The position numbers and the translations under genes are program-made. Shown here piece by piece: positions 36,006-45,953 of a DNA stretch of 64,000 bases. This stretch comes from Burkholderiales bacterium (GTDB lineage: Bacteria > Pseudomonadota > Gammaproteobacteria > Burkholderiales > Eutrophovitaceae). The first letter of the stretch is position 1. The number at the start of each line of letters is the position of its first letter. The notes under the pieces were generated by a model. That model saw only the letters and a list, made by a program, of their open reading frames with translations. It did no database searches and was not told the DNA's origin. The DNA is taken from assembly GCA_028379895.1 (NCBI GenBank), contig JAOEKQ010000008.1, positions 1 to 64,000 of the forward strand, given 5' to 3'.

Positions 36006-37160
36006 TTATTTTCGTTTTGCTATGGCAGTCCATTTTAAGTTTTCTTGCCCAGTGTAGTTCGCGCTTGGTCGAATAATTTTTCCATCAATTCTTTGCTCCA
36101 TAACGTGCGCTGCCCATCCTGATGTCCTTGCGATAACAAATAGGGGAGTAAACATGGAAGTTGGAATACCCATTTGGTTATAGCTAACAGCCGAAAACCA
36201 ATCTAGGTTAGGAAACATCTTCTTTTGATCCCACATTACGGTTTCAATACGCGCCGCGATGTTAAATAGGTTCATATTTCCAGTTTCTTTGCATAATTTA
36301 CGTGAAACTTCTTTGATCACTTCATTGCGAGGATCGCTTATTGTGTAAACCGGATGTCCAAATCCAATCACAATTTCCTTGTTAGCGATTCTCTGCTTTA
36401 TGTCCTCTTCGGCATCTTTTGCGCTGTGGTAGCGCTGTTGAATTTCATAAGCCACTTCATTTGCACCGCCGTGTTTGGGGCCCCTTAGTGCGCCGATTGC
36501 GCCAGTGATTGATGAATATATGTCTGAAGATGTTCCCGCAATTACGCGTCCCGTGAACGTTGACGCATTAAATTCATGTTCAGCGTAGAGAATCAAAGAT
36601 GTGTGCATTGCTCTTACCCATGATTCGGATGGTTCTTTCCCATGAAGTAAGTGTAAGAAATGACCGCCTATCGAATCGTCATCGGTCTCGGTTTCGATTC
36701 GACGACCGTTGTGGCTCCAGTGATACCAGTATAAAAGCATTGAGCCGAAGGAAGCCATCAAACGGTCAGCAATGGCGCGCGCTCCTGATATATTGTGATC
36801 GTCTTTTTCCGGTAATACTGTTCCTAGTGCAGAGCAACCAGTTCTAAGAACGTCCATCGGATGGGCTGAAGCAGGTATCCATTCAAGTACTGCCTTGACG
36901 TTATTAGGTAATCCACGAAGTGCCTTTAATTTCAATTTATAGTTCTTGAGTTCGGCAGTTGTCGGTAGCTTCTCGTGAACCAGTAGGTAAGCGATTTCTT
37001 CGAATTCCGCACTTCCCGCAAAGTCTAATATGTCATAACCTCTGTAATGTAGGTCATTGCCGGTTCTGCCCACAGTACACAACGCGGTGTTGCCAGCCGG
37101 AACTCCAGACAAGGCTACCGATTTTTTTGGTTTTGGTTTGTGTTCTACTTCATTGCTCAT
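36006..37160 (-). CDS. prpC: 2-methylcitrate synthase
   Basis: Condenses propionyl-CoA with oxaloacetate. The 384-residue citrate-synthase-family protein has the short N terminus of PrpC beginning [20 protein letters not shown], the catalytic segments [20 protein letters not shown] and [13 protein letters not shown], and [14 protein letters not shown] where true citrate synthase has GFGHRVY. The start overlaps prpB by four bases, so translation is coupled. A separate gltA lies at 44.6 kb, supporting the methylcitrate role here. Confidence 0.95.
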   Translation of the reverse strand: MSNEVEHKPKPKKSVALSGVPAGNTALCTVGRTGNDLHYRGYDILDFAGSAEFEEIAYLLVHEKLPTTAELKNYKLKLKALRGLPNNVKAVLEWIPASAHPMDVLRTGCSALGTVLPEKDDHNISGARAIADRLMASFGSMLLYWYHWSHNGRRIETETDDDSIGGHFLHLLHGKEPSESWVRAMHTSLILYAEHEFNASTFTGRVIAGTSSDIYSSITGAIGALRGPKHGGANEVAYEIQQRYHSAKDAEEDIKQRIANKEIVIGFGHPVYTISDPRNEVIKEVSRKLCKETGNMNLFNIAARIETVMWDQKKMFPNLDWFSAVSYNQMGIPTSMFTPLFVIARTSGWAAHVMEQRIDGKIIRPSANYTGQENLKWTAIAKRK

Positions 37161-38044
37161 GATTGTTTTTCCTTTGCAAAAAGATCATCTAATTTTTCTT
37201 CATATTTGTGGTAGTCAAGGTGGTCATAGAGCGCCGCTCTAGTTTGCATGGTGTCAAGCACGGATTTTTGAGTGCCTTCTTGGCGCACAGCTTCATAAAC
37301 GTTCAGTGCCGCTTGGTTCATGGCTCTGAATGCGGATAGTGGATAAAGCACAAGTCCTACGTCCACGGAACGCAATTCCTCCACTGTAAAAAGGGGGGTG
37401 TGACCAAACTCGGTAATGTTGGCCAGTACTGGAACTTTTACTGCATCAGAAAACTTTTGGTACATATCAAGTTCCGTCATCGCTTCAGGAAATATCATGT
37501 CTGCACCAGCTTCAACGCATGCGCACGCTCGATCAATTGCTGCATCCAAACCTTCAACTGCTAGAGCGTCGGTACGAGCCATAATGACGAAATCTGAGTC
37601 AGTGCGTGCATCTGCGGCCGCTTTAATTCGATCTGTGAATTCATCTTTGGAAACAATTTCCTTATTTGGTCTATGTCCGCAACGTTTGCTTTGAACTTGG
37701 TCTTCGATGTGCATCGCTCCGGCACCAAATTTAATTAAGGATTTTATGGTTCTTGCTATATTAAATGCTCCACCAAATCCAGTATCCACATCTACCAGTA
37801 GTGGCAGAGAACAAACGTCAGTGATTCGCCTGACATCAGTGAGCACGTCATCTAGGGATGAGATTCCCAAATCAGGAATACCTAGAGATCCCGCTGCAAC
37901 GCCTCCGCCCGATAAGTAAATTGCCTTATATCCGGTTTGCTCAGCGAGTCTTGCGTGATATGCGTTAATGGCACCGATGATTTGAAGAGGCCGTTCTGTT
38001 TGAACGGCCTCTCTAAATTTTTTTCCTTGCGACGAGATCGTCAT
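37157..38044 (-). CDS. prpB: 2-methylisocitrate lyase
   Basis: Cleaves 2-methylisocitrate to pyruvate and succinate. The 295 residues carry the family signature SKRCGH with catalytic Cys122, magnesium ligands in VDVDTGFGG near 84 and HIEDQVQ near 112, and [23 protein letters not shown]-type N-terminal sequence. The K-R-C-G-H form separates it from phosphoenolpyruvate mutases. It lies 19 bases after the CitE-like gene and overlaps prpC by four bases. Confidence 0.96.
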   Translation of the reverse strand: MTISSQGKKFREAVQTERPLQIIGAINAYHARLAEQTGYKAIYLSGGGVAAGSLGIPDLGISSLDDVLTDVRRITDVCSLPLLVDVDTGFGGAFNIARTIKSLIKFGAGAMHIEDQVQSKRCGHRPNKEIVSKDEFTDRIKAAADARTDSDFVIMARTDALAVEGLDAAIDRACACVEAGADMIFPEAMTELDMYQKFSDAVKVPVLANITEFGHTPLFTVEELRSVDVGLVLYPLSAFRAMNQAALNVYEAVRQEGTQKSVLDTMQTRAALYDHLDYHKYEEKLDDLFAKEKQS

Positions 38045-38063
38045 AACTATTCCTTAAAAAATT

Positions 38064-39050
38064 TTATTGAAAAAATGCGTTTTTAGCTGCTGGGCTGATG
38101 GATGCCCCATTTATGTTCGCGCGCTGAAGTAAATTCCAAAAATATCGGTAGCTCGCTCTATCATGCATCTCATTATTGTGTGAGATTGGTCCCCAATTTG
38201 CCGATTGAGCTGCTAGGAGTATGTCTCCGGCAGTTTCAATCTCATCCTCGCTCGGTTGCATGCCGCTAACGATCGATTCGATTTGTGAGGGATGGATGCT
38301 ATACATACGCATGTAACCATAGTTATCCCTTGCCGTTTTTGCATCATTAAAAGCTACGGATCGATCCTGGATCTCAAGGCATGGATTATGCGTTGCAATA
38401 AGTCCATATCGAAGTGCTGCAGCAGCGACCTCAACTTTAGCGCGGGATGTCAATTGGTGAGCGAATTGGTTTGGTGAGCGCATTGCTGATGCAGGAACGG
38501 CCCCTCGATGGTCGCTAACAAAATCTAATAATCCAAATGTAAGTCCTTCTAGCCCATCAATACTTGCAATTTGAAAAACTTCACTGAGTGCGCTTTGTGT
38601 TTCGATCAGAATATGTATGGGGGGAGTAGGTACTCCGTTCTTCGTTGCTATCTTCTGTATATATTCAACGGTTCTAGCTGCGTCATCGTATCCCAGCGGT
38701 TTCGGAATGGTTAAGTAAGATATATTTTGTCCAGCTTCCGTCATCAGAATATCCACATCATCGTGACAAGCTTGATGCATTGGGTCATGAATGCGAATAC
38801 CCAGTCGGTTTTTTGAACCTCCCAATTCGGCTATTAATTTTCCAACCATAACAGCGTGTTCATACTCTTCCCCAGTGGGTGCGCCATCCTCGCAGTCGCA
38901 TGTCACATCGAATTGCACTTCCATCGACAACTGTAAGTTGACTGCTTTGCGAATGAATTTTTCATTGCCAGCGAAATGTTCGCAAGCTGGGATCAGCGGC
39001 AACGCTGACCCCGTTTGGAATAGAGCATTATTAGGATGGGTCACTGTCAT
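38064..39050 (-). CDS. CitE/HpcH-family CoA-ester lyase or aldolase
   Basis: A 328-residue TIM-barrel protein of the HpcH/HpaI aldolase/citrate-lyase beta family. It has CDCEDGAPTGEEYEHAV near residue 50, RLGIRIHDPMH near 83, ILIETQSALSEVFQIA near 146 (metal-ligand Glu) and GLTFGLLDFVSDHRG near 166. Relatives cleave malyl-CoA, citramalyl-CoA or act as malyl-CoA thioesterases. It sits between mdh (five bases) and prpB (19 bases), so a role in TCA or methylcitrate side chemistry is likely; the actual substrate is unknown. Confidence 0.82.
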   Translation of the reverse strand: MTVTHPNNALFQTGSALPLIPACEHFAGNEKFIRKAVNLQLSMEVQFDVTCDCEDGAPTGEEYEHAVMVGKLIAELGGSKNRLGIRIHDPMHQACHDDVDILMTEAGQNISYLTIPKPLGYDDAARTVEYIQKIATKNGVPTPPIHILIETQSALSEVFQIASIDGLEGLTFGLLDFVSDHRGAVPASAMRSPNQFAHQLTSRAKVEVAAAALRYGLIATHNPCLEIQDRSVAFNDAKTARDNYGYMRMYSIHPSQIESIVSGMQPSEDEIETAGDILLAAQSANWGPISHNNEMHDRASYRYFWNLLQRANINGASISPAAKNAFFQ

Positions 39051-39055
39051 TAGAT

Positions 39056-40036
39056 TTACCTGAGTAAGTGACTTACCGCACTGCGTTCTTCTTCAAGCTC
39101 TCGCAGCGTATTATTCATTTTTGATCGACTAAATTCATCTATCTCTAGATCTTTAATGATTTGATAATCACCATTAACGCAGATGGTTGGAAATCCGTAG
39201 ACAATACCTTCTGGAATACCATAGGAGCCATCGGAGGGAACGCCCATCGTTGTCCATTCGTCATTTGAACCCAAAACCCAGTCTCTCATGTGGTCTATCG
39301 CGGCTGAAGCAGCTGAGGCAGCTGAAGATAGTCCTCTTGCTTCGATAATTGCAGCGCCTCTTTTCCCGACCGTAGATATGAATATATTTTCATACCAATG
39401 TTGATCATTGATGACCTCCGGTGCAGATTTTCCATCAATACTCGCAAACCTATAATCTGGATACATCGTGGGTGAATGATTACCCCAAACGATTAACTTC
39501 TTAATTGAGTCAACGCTCGTTGAGCTTTTAGATGAAAGTTGGGAGAGGGCGCGATTATGGTCTAGTCTCAACATAGCTGTAAAGTTTCGACTTGGAAGGT
39601 CTGGAGCGCTCCTCATTGCTATATAAGCGTTCGTATTTGCGGGATTACCTACAACAAGAACTTTGACATCTCTGCTTGCGACCTCGTTAAGCGCTTGACC
39701 TTGAGCTGTAAATATTGCTCCGTTAGCTTCTATTAGATCTTTCCTTTCCATTCCCTTAGAGCGAGGACGAGCGCCAACTAATAAAGCAATATCGGTATCT
39801 TTAAATGCTATTTTAGCGTCGTCAGATTGCACTACGTCTGCCAAAAGAGGAAATGCGCAATCTTCCAGCTCCATAACTACACCTTTGAGAGCATTTAGCG
39901 CTGGAGTAATTTCTAACAATTGGAGAATAACGGGTTGGTCTTTTCCTAACATTTCGCCAGAAGCGACTCTAAACAAGAGGCTGTAACCAATTTGACCTGC
40001 TGCGCCTGTGACGGCAACTCTTATGGGCTTTTTCAT
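39056..40036 (-). CDS. mdh: Malate dehydrogenase
   Basis: Oxidises malate to oxaloacetate with NAD. The 326 residues show the nucleotide motif [15 protein letters not shown] near residue 9, [11 protein letters not shown] near 55, the active-site loop [14 protein letters not shown] near 87 and the catalytic His in [13 protein letters not shown] near 187. This is the longer cytosolic-type bacterial enzyme found in Betaproteobacteria. It is divergent from the GntR gene with a 261-base gap containing a nested palindrome, and heads the mdh-citE-prpBCD-acnA group. Confidence 0.96.
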   Translation of the reverse strand: MKKPIRVAVTGAAGQIGYSLLFRVASGEMLGKDQPVILQLLEITPALNALKGVVMELEDCAFPLLADVVQSDDAKIAFKDTDIALLVGARPRSKGMERKDLIEANGAIFTAQGQALNEVASRDVKVLVVGNPANTNAYIAMRSAPDLPSRNFTAMLRLDHNRALSQLSSKSSTSVDSIKKLIVWGNHSPTMYPDYRFASIDGKSAPEVINDQHWYENIFISTVGKRGAAIIEARGLSSAASAASAAIDHMRDWVLGSNDEWTTMGVPSDGSYGIPEGIVYGFPTICVNGDYQIIKDLEIDEFSRSKMNNTLRELEEERSAVSHLLR

Positions 40037-40210
40037 TATATTGCGATCCCCCTTATATTGGATGTTGAAAATATTATTAATGACCCTGTTCTTCGCTCGT
40101 TAGCGCCTGAAAATCAGCCCAATTATTTGTGGTTTCGCCGTTCGGTAGATCGATGATTACGAGGTCAATTTCAAGATGTAAGTTGTACGTATTTTACCCA
40201 CAATAGGAAG

Positions 40211-40249
40211 CTCAAGTCAACCAGTCTTATATAAGACATAAGACTTGAG
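40211..40249. promoter_or_regulatory. Nested palindrome between mdh and the GntR gene (candidate operator)
   Basis: The centre is a perfect 14-bp palindrome, GTCTTATATAAGAC (40224-40237). It is flanked by perfectly complementary 8-base arms CTCAAGTC (40211-40218) and GACTTGAG (40242-40249) with spacers of five and four bases. Half-sites of the GTC...GAC kind with an AT-rich centre suit GntR-family dimers. Its place in the divergent region fits control of both the mdh-prp-acn and the sdh-gltA-suc groups; binding by the adjacent regulator is inference. Confidence 0.7.
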
Positions 40250-40297
40250 ACGATTCTTGTAGATAAATCTTTCGTTTGCGAATAGAATACTCTAATC

Positions 40298-41035
40298 ATG
40301 GAGCTTTTTACCGAAACTAACACCGGCTATGTCCCTCTCTACCGCCAAATAAAGCGGTTAATAACAGACGCGTTGGTGACGGGAGAGTGGGCTCCAGGCC
40401 AATCTATACCGAGTGAAATTGAGCTGGCTCAACGTTATAAAGTTAGTCAGGGCACCGTCAGAAAGGCTATTTCTGAACTCGCCTCGCAAAAACTAGTAGT
40501 GCGCCATCAGGGTAAAGGAACCTTTGTTGCGTCCCACCTCAATGAACCCACTAAGTTTCCATTTCTTAGGCTAGTGCCTGACATGGGACCACTCGTTGAT
40601 GTTGATGCCGATCTAATTGATTTTTGGAGAATTAAGTTGGACGAAGAGTCCGCGGCGAACTTGTCGGTAGCCGCGGGGTCTACCGGTTGGTTAATTAGGA
40701 GGATGTTAGCGCCCGAGGGAATGGAGACGGTTTACGAGGAAATACGATTGCCTGGGCAACCATTCGAGTTTGTAGATGAAAAAATAATCCTCAATCATAA
40801 CTGTATGTTGTACAGCATGTACGAGGCTGAGTTTGGTATAAGGATTCTTCGTGTTGAAGAAAAAGTTAAAGCAGTGTTATTAGAGGGAGAGATAGTGGAT
40901 CGTCTGGGAATGCTTGACGGTTCTCCTTTGTTGAGAATTGATCGAGTTGCTTACACCTACGGAGACCAGCCCGTTGAGCTGCGTAGAAGCTACTGCAATA
41001 CCTCAAACCATCATTATCAAAACAAAATAATTTGA
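40298..41035 (+). CDS. GntR-family regulator (HutC type) of the TCA cluster
   Basis: A 245-residue repressor-type protein. The winged helix is at about residues 10-72 (PLYRQIKRLITDALVTGEW, PSEIELAQRYKVSQGTVRKAI, LVVRHQGKGTFVA). A UTRA ligand domain covers about 90-240. It lies between mdh and sdhC, the same place as a conserved GntR gene in Burkholderiales TCA loci, and probably senses a cycle-related metabolite. The protein is complete. The ligand cannot be determined from sequence. Confidence 0.9.
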   Translation: MELFTETNTGYVPLYRQIKRLITDALVTGEWAPGQSIPSEIELAQRYKVSQGTVRKAISELASQKLVVRHQGKGTFVASHLNEPTKFPFLRLVPDMGPLVDVDADLIDFWRIKLDEESAANLSVAAGSTGWLIRRMLAPEGMETVYEEIRLPGQPFEFVDEKIILNHNCMLYSMYEAEFGIRILRVEEKVKAVLLEGEIVDRLGMLDGSPLLRIDRVAYTYGDQPVELRRSYCNTSNHHYQNKII

Positions 41036-41078
41036 TTAACCCGTAATTCACCCCGCTCGTAAGAAGGATGTAGTTGCC

Positions 41079-41456
41079 ATGAGTACAAGACCGAGGCCGA
41101 AAAATTTAGACCTAACCAAGATTCGTTTGCCTCTTCCAGGCTTTATTTCGATACTCCATCGAATCAGTGGCTTTGGCATGTTTTTGATGATAGGCGTCAT
41201 GCTATGGATGCTTGCACTCAGTTTAAAGTCACCGCAAGGATATGAACTGGCGGCTGAAATACTAACCAGTTGGTTGGGCAAACTGGTGGTTTTCGGATTA
41301 ATTTGGGCCTTTTCACACCATTTCATCGCTGGTATACGTTTTCTGCTACTTGACCTGCACATAGGCGCGGAACTAGCCGCAGCGCGAAAGTCAAGCGCGC
41401 TAGTTTTAATCTTGAGCCTGTCACTCACGGCCGTGATGGGAGCGTTCATATGGTAG
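41079..41456 (+). CDS. sdhC: Succinate dehydrogenase cytochrome b556 subunit
   Basis: A membrane anchor of complex II. The 125 residues begin with the basic RPRPKNLDLTKIRLPLPGF segment, then ISILHRISGFGMFLM near residue 26, which carries the conserved Ser/Arg of the quinone site, and the heme-ligand His region in FSHHFIAGIRFLLLD near 83. Three hydrophobic helices are visible. It overlaps sdhD by seven bases. It is the first gene after the regulator. Confidence 0.95.
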   Translation: MSTRPRPKNLDLTKIRLPLPGFISILHRISGFGMFLMIGVMLWMLALSLKSPQGYELAAEILTSWLGKLVVFGLIWAFSHHFIAGIRFLLLDLHIGAELAAARKSSALVLILSLSLTAVMGAFIW

Positions 41457-41797
41457 GTCGAAATACTACGGGCGCGCATTACGGACTGAAGGATTGGTTA
41501 GTGCAACGAGTGACAGCAGTCGTAATGGCGGCGTACATTATTATTTTCGCGGCTGTGTACTTCGTTACCTTTCCTCAAGACTATTTTTCCTGGAGCTATA
41601 CCTTTCAGTCGCAATGGATGCGGATTGCTACTTTATTGTTTTTCTTAAGTCTTTTTTGGCATGCATGGGTCGGGGTTAGAGATATCTACATGGATTACAT
41701 CAAACCTACCGGGTTGCGTCTTGGCCTTCAAGTGGTAACTATATTAGTGCTCATTGTGTATGCAATGTGGATGATTCAAATATTGTGGAGTGTGTAA
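41450..41797 (+). CDS. sdhD: Succinate dehydrogenase membrane anchor subunit
   Basis: The second complex II anchor, 115 residues with three hydrophobic helices. GAHYGLKDWLVQRVTAVVM near the N terminus, then FWHAWVGVRDIYMDYIKP near 64, are the family landmarks. ATG 41450 lies within the end of sdhC, and sdhA begins at the base after its stop codon, so translation through the operon is tightly coupled. Confidence 0.94.
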   Translation: MVGRNTTGAHYGLKDWLVQRVTAVVMAAYIIIFAAVYFVTFPQDYFSWSYTFQSQWMRIATLLFFLSLFWHAWVGVRDIYMDYIKPTGLRLGLQVVTILVLIVYAMWMIQILWSV

Positions 41798-43564
41798 ATG
41801 TCGTATCCGATTAGAAAATTTGACGCAGTAATCGTTGGTGCTGGTGGAGCTGGCTTAAGAGCGGCACTCCAGTTGTCAGAGGCTGGTTGTAAGGTCGCTG
41901 TGTTATCTAAAGTTTTTCCTACCCGCTCCCATACGGTAGCGGCTCAAGGTGGTGTAGGTGCTGCGCTCGCAAATATGGGAGAGGATAGTTGGCACTGGCA
42001 TATGTACGACACCGTAAAAGGATCGGACTGGCTCGGCGATCAGGATGCGATTGAGTTTATGTGTCGAGAGGCTCCCAAGAGTGTGATTGAACTTGAGCAC
42101 TTTGGTATGCCGTTTGACCGAAACGACAACGGCTCTGTATACCAGCGCCCCTTTGGCGGTCACATGCAAAATTTCGGTGCGGGCCCGCCCAGCCAAAGAT
42201 CTTGTTGTGCTGCGGACAGGACCGGTCACGCGATGTTACATACTTTGTATCAGAGGAATGTTCGATCAAATACGCACTTCTTTGTCGAGTGGATGGCACT
42301 CGATCTTATACGCGACGAGTCAGGGCAGGCCATTGGCGTTACCGCAATGGAGATGGAGACTGGTGAAGTCGTTATTTTTCATTCCAAGGCGGTATTGTTT
42401 GCGACAGGGGGTGCCGGCCGTGTGTATGCGTCTAGTACCAATGCGTTTATCAACACTGGTGATGGGTTGGGTATTGTTTCAAGAGCAGGGATACCTTTGG
42501 AAGATATGGAGTTTTGGCAATTTCATCCCACTGGTGTTTCTGGAGCGGGGGTATTGATTACCGAAGGGGTTCGGGGCGAAGGTGGTTATCTCTTGAATAA
42601 GGATGGTGAGCGTTTTATGGAGCGCTATGCGCCCAATGCCAAAGATTTAGCTTCTCGTGATGTCGTAGCTCGCGCGATGGCTACGGAGATTAAGGATGGG
42701 CGAGGTTGTGGTGATGAGTCGGATCATGTGCTCTTAAAACTTGACCATTTGGGGGAGGATTTAATAGAGAGCAAATTACCTGGGATCAGGGAGATTGCGA
42801 AGAAATTTGCGAACGTTGATCCTGTGAAAGACCCGATCCCTGTTGTTCCTACTTGTCATTATATGATGGGTGGTATACCTACGAATTATCGAGGTGAGGT
42901 CGTCGCTCCAAATGGAGATGATAAGGAGGCGATTGTGCCTGGGCTTTTTGCTGCGGGTGAATGTGCGTGTGCCTCGGTGCATGGGGCGAATCGGCTTGGC
43001 ACTAATTCGTTGACCGACTTATTAGTGTTCGGTAAGTCTTCTGGCAATTCTACCGTGGAATTCTTAAAACAAAACGTAACTCACAAGGATTTGCCGCGTG
43101 ACGCGGGAGAGTTGACTCGCGAAAGGCTTGAGCGTTTAAATAATCAAACGAACGGCGAATCCGTAGCTGAAGTTGGGGCTGCACTTAGACAGACAATGCA
43201 GAAAAACTGTGGTGTATTTCGTTTTCCTGACTTGCTTGTCAACGGAGTTGCCGAAATCCAAGAAGTTGAGCAGCGTGTCATGCGAACTGAAATCGGCGAT
43301 AAGAGTAAGGTTTTTAACACAGCTCGCATTGAAGCTTTAGAGTTGGACAACTTGATTGAGGTTGCAATGGCTTCGCTTGTATCCGCTGAGGCACGAAAAG
43401 AAAGTAGGGGCGCACATGATCGCGCAGATTACGCAGAAAGGGATGATCAAAACTGGCTGAAGCATTCGCTTTGGTTTAAAGAGGAAAATCGACTTGATTA
43501 TAAACCGGTGCATATGGATCCACTCACCGCGGAGACTATAGAGCCTAAAGTCCGAACTTATTAA
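41798..43564 (+). CDS. sdhA: Succinate dehydrogenase flavoprotein subunit
   Basis: The FAD-containing catalytic subunit that oxidises succinate to fumarate. In 588 residues: Rossmann motif [12 protein letters not shown] near 13, the covalent FAD attachment His45 in [13 protein letters not shown], the substrate-site Arg/His in QFHPTG near 244 and [20 protein letters not shown] near 262, and [20 protein letters not shown] near 392. The C-terminal helical region ends PKVRTY as expected. It is part of sdhCDAB. Confidence 0.97.
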   Translation: MSYPIRKFDAVIVGAGGAGLRAALQLSEAGCKVAVLSKVFPTRSHTVAAQGGVGAALANMGEDSWHWHMYDTVKGSDWLGDQDAIEFMCREAPKSVIELEHFGMPFDRNDNGSVYQRPFGGHMQNFGAGPPSQRSCCAADRTGHAMLHTLYQRNVRSNTHFFVEWMALDLIRDESGQAIGVTAMEMETGEVVIFHSKAVLFATGGAGRVYASSTNAFINTGDGLGIVSRAGIPLEDMEFWQFHPTGVSGAGVLITEGVRGEGGYLLNKDGERFMERYAPNAKDLASRDVVARAMATEIKDGRGCGDESDHVLLKLDHLGEDLIESKLPGIREIAKKFANVDPVKDPIPVVPTCHYMMGGIPTNYRGEVVAPNGDDKEAIVPGLFAAGECACASVHGANRLGTNSLTDLLVFGKSSGNSTVEFLKQNVTHKDLPRDAGELTRERLERLNNQTNGESVAEVGAALRQTMQKNCGVFRFPDLLVNGVAEIQEVEQRVMRTEIGDKSKVFNTARIEALELDNLIEVAMASLVSAEARKESRGAHDRADYAERDDQNWLKHSLWFKEENRLDYKPVHMDPLTAETIEPKVRTY

Positions 43565-43598
43565 GCGTATTTAGTTATTTAGTTGAAAGGTACACGTG

Positions 43599-44294
43599 AT
43601 GCTATTTAGAATTTATCGATACGACCCAGATAAGGATGCCAAGCCTTACACCAAGGAGTACGAAATTGAGTTGCGCTCTACCGATAGGATGCTGCTTGAC
43701 GCTTTGACCCGAATTAAGGAGATGGATGACTCTTTGAGTCTTCGTCGATCTTGTCGTGAAGGCGTCTGCGGGTCTGACGCGATGAACATAAACGGTAAGA
43801 ACGGTTTAGCGTGCATTACGCCCCTGGCTGGTCTCAAGTCGCCTGTTGATTTACGGCCTCTACCTGGCTTGCCAGTGATTCGCGACTTAATAGTCGATAT
43901 GTCGCAGTTTTTTAAACAATATCATTCAGTAAAACCGTACCTGGTTAATGAAGAGCCAGCGCCCGACACAGAGAGATTGCAGTCGCCAAAGGACCGAGAT
44001 CAATTAGATGGGCTATATGAGTGTATTTTATGTGCCTGTTGTTCAACATCATGTCCTTCTTTTTGGTGGAATCCAGATAAGTTTGTGGGACCTGCTGGTT
44101 TGTTACAGGCATATCGATTTTTAGCTGACAGTAGAGATCAATCAACGAGTCAGCGATTGGATAACCTTGAGGATCCGTATCGTCTGTTTCGTTGTCACTC
44201 AATCATGAATTGTGTCGATGTGTGCCCAAAAGGACTTAATCCAACGAAAGCGATAGGAAAGATAAAAGATATGCTTGTGAAGAGGATGGTTTAG
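43599..44294 (+). CDS. sdhB: Succinate dehydrogenase iron-sulfur subunit
   Basis: Passes electrons from FAD to quinone. The [2Fe-2S] cysteines lie in [12 protein letters not shown] near residue 50 and the later GLAC, the [4Fe-4S] site in [16 protein letters not shown] near 143 and the [3Fe-4S] site in [17 protein letters not shown] near 200. ATG 43599 (231 aa) is preferred to GTG 43596 because GAAAGG lies eight bases upstream. It is followed 11 bases later by the flavinylation factor sdhE. Confidence 0.96.
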   Translation: MLFRIYRYDPDKDAKPYTKEYEIELRSTDRMLLDALTRIKEMDDSLSLRRSCREGVCGSDAMNINGKNGLACITPLAGLKSPVDLRPLPGLPVIRDLIVDMSQFFKQYHSVKPYLVNEEPAPDTERLQSPKDRDQLDGLYECILCACCSTSCPSFWWNPDKFVGPAGLLQAYRFLADSRDQSTSQRLDNLEDPYRLFRCHSIMNCVDVCPKGLNPTKAIGKIKDMLVKRMV

Positions 44295-44305
44295 GTTGTT
44301 GTTCA

Positions 44306-44536
44306 ATGAATGAAATGGATCGACTTAGGTGGAGTTGTCGCAGGGGATTGCTTGAACTTGATCTTGTACTGCAAAAGTTTATTAAAGAGGATTATCCGTT
44401 ATTGGACGGTAAGCAAAAGGAGACGTTTAGTCGCTTGCTGGGACTGCCAGATAACGACTTATTGGATCTTGCCATGGGGCGAGCGGATACGACAGATGAG
44501 GCGTTTGGAGAGCTTGTTCAGTTAATGCGTAAATAA
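44306..44536 (+). CDS. sdhE: FAD assembly factor SdhE
   Basis: A 76-residue protein of the SdhE/YgfY family that promotes covalent attachment of FAD to SdhA. The conserved RWSCRRGLLELDLVLQKF at about residues 7-24 includes the Arg-Gly core needed for the interaction, and the rest forms the expected small helical bundle. It lies between sdhB and gltA, which supports the assignment. Confidence 0.94.
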   Translation: MNEMDRLRWSCRRGLLELDLVLQKFIKEDYPLLDGKQKETFSRLLGLPDNDLLDLAMGRADTTDEAFGELVQLMRK

Positions 44537-44612
44537 TTCATAGCGCAAAGATAGGCGTACGTTAGTCTAGGAGGCTCTAGCCTTAACAGAAGAAATAAAA
44601 AAAGGGGTTTTC

Positions 44613-45908
44613 ATGTCGGAAAATAAAGCAAATCTTATCCTTCCTAACGGGGAACCAAGCATAGAGTTTCCAATACATCGCGGGACAATAGGTCCTGACG
44701 CGGTCGACATTAGAGCGTTACTTGGTCAAACGGGGAAGGTGACTTATGATCCAGGTTTTTTGTCGACGGCGAGTTGTCGTTCGGCGATAACATATATTGA
44801 TGGTGATGAAGGCGTGTTGCTTTATCGAGGCTATCCCATCGAACAATTGGCTAAACATTGTGATTTCCTTGAGGTGTGCCACCTGCTAATGAACGGTGAG
44901 CTACCAAATCCTGTTGAAAAGTCTGACTTCGACTTGAGGGTAATGCGCCACACTATGGTTCACGACCAAATTAATAACTTTTTCAGAGGATTTCGACGGG
45001 ATGCGCACCCAATGGCAATATTGGTTGGTACGGTTGGCGCGTTGTCTGCGTTTTATCATGACTCACTAGATCTAAACGATCCTTCTCATCGAGAGATTTC
45101 TGCATTTCGTTTGATCGCTAAAATTCCAACGCTTGCTGCAATGGCCTACAAGTATTCGATAGGTCAACCTTTTGTATATCCCGATAATGAGCTTGGCTAT
45201 TCAGCAAATTTTATGAGGATGTTGTTTTCTGTTCCAGCGGAAGAGTACAAAGTTAATCCGACGTTGGCGCGCGCTCTAGACCGGATTTTTATATTGCATG
45301 CCGATCATGAACAAAACGCATCAACGTCGACGGTGCGTCTTGCCGGATCGTCAGGAGCAAATCCATTCGCTTGTGTTGCTGCCGGCATCGCTTGTCTTTG
45401 GGGTCCTGCGCACGGAGGAGCCAATGAAGCATGTTTGGATATGTTGGAGGAGATTGGGGATGTATCCAGAGTTAATGAATATATTAAGAAAGCCAAGGAT
45501 AAAAATTCTGGCTTCAGGTTGATGGGTTTTGGGCATAGGGTTTATAAAAACTATGATCCTAGGGCAAAATTGATGCGCGAAACTTGTCATGAGGTTTTAA
45601 ACGAACTCGGGCTTGAAAATGATCGTTTATTCAAACTCGCAATGGAGCTTGAACGCATTGCGCTCGAAGATGATTACTTCGTTGAGAAAAAACTTTATCC
45701 GAATGTCGATTTTTATTCTGGCATTGTTCAGCGAGCCATGGGTATTCCAACAAATATGTTTACATGCATTTTCGCACTAGCGCGTACAGTTGGATGGATT
45801 GCCCAATGGAATGAAATGATTTCTGATTCCGAGCAAAAGATCGGCCGGCCACGACAGCTATATGTAGGTGAGGCAATTCGCGATGTGAAGCAAATAGATC
45901 GTCGATAA
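44613..45908 (+). CDS. gltA: Citrate synthase, type II (hexameric)
   Basis: Condenses acetyl-CoA and oxaloacetate to citrate. The 431-residue length and N-terminal beta-rich domain ([23 protein letters not shown]) mark the NADH-sensitive Gram-negative type. The active site is visible in [16 protein letters not shown] near 228, [12 protein letters not shown] near 266 and the catalytic region [14 protein letters not shown] near 304, with Asp in [13 protein letters not shown] near 366. GGGG lies about eight bases before ATG 44613. It starts 76 bases after sdhE. Confidence 0.97.
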   Translation: MSENKANLILPNGEPSIEFPIHRGTIGPDAVDIRALLGQTGKVTYDPGFLSTASCRSAITYIDGDEGVLLYRGYPIEQLAKHCDFLEVCHLLMNGELPNPVEKSDFDLRVMRHTMVHDQINNFFRGFRRDAHPMAILVGTVGALSAFYHDSLDLNDPSHREISAFRLIAKIPTLAAMAYKYSIGQPFVYPDNELGYSANFMRMLFSVPAEEYKVNPTLARALDRIFILHADHEQNASTSTVRLAGSSGANPFACVAAGIACLWGPAHGGANEACLDMLEEIGDVSRVNEYIKKAKDKNSGFRLMGFGHRVYKNYDPRAKLMRETCHEVLNELGLENDRLFKLAMELERIALEDDYFVEKKLYPNVDFYSGIVQRAMGIPTNMFTCIFALARTVGWIAQWNEMISDSEQKIGRPRQLYVGEAIRDVKQIDRR

Positions 45909-45953
45909 ATTAACTATGTGTTAACGATTAACAAAATTTTAACTGAATAAATC

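Noticed and set aside
41048-41479. Open frame of 143 codons antisense to sdhC
   Set aside because: Fully covered by the tightly coupled sdhC-sdhD genes and shows no recognisable protein.
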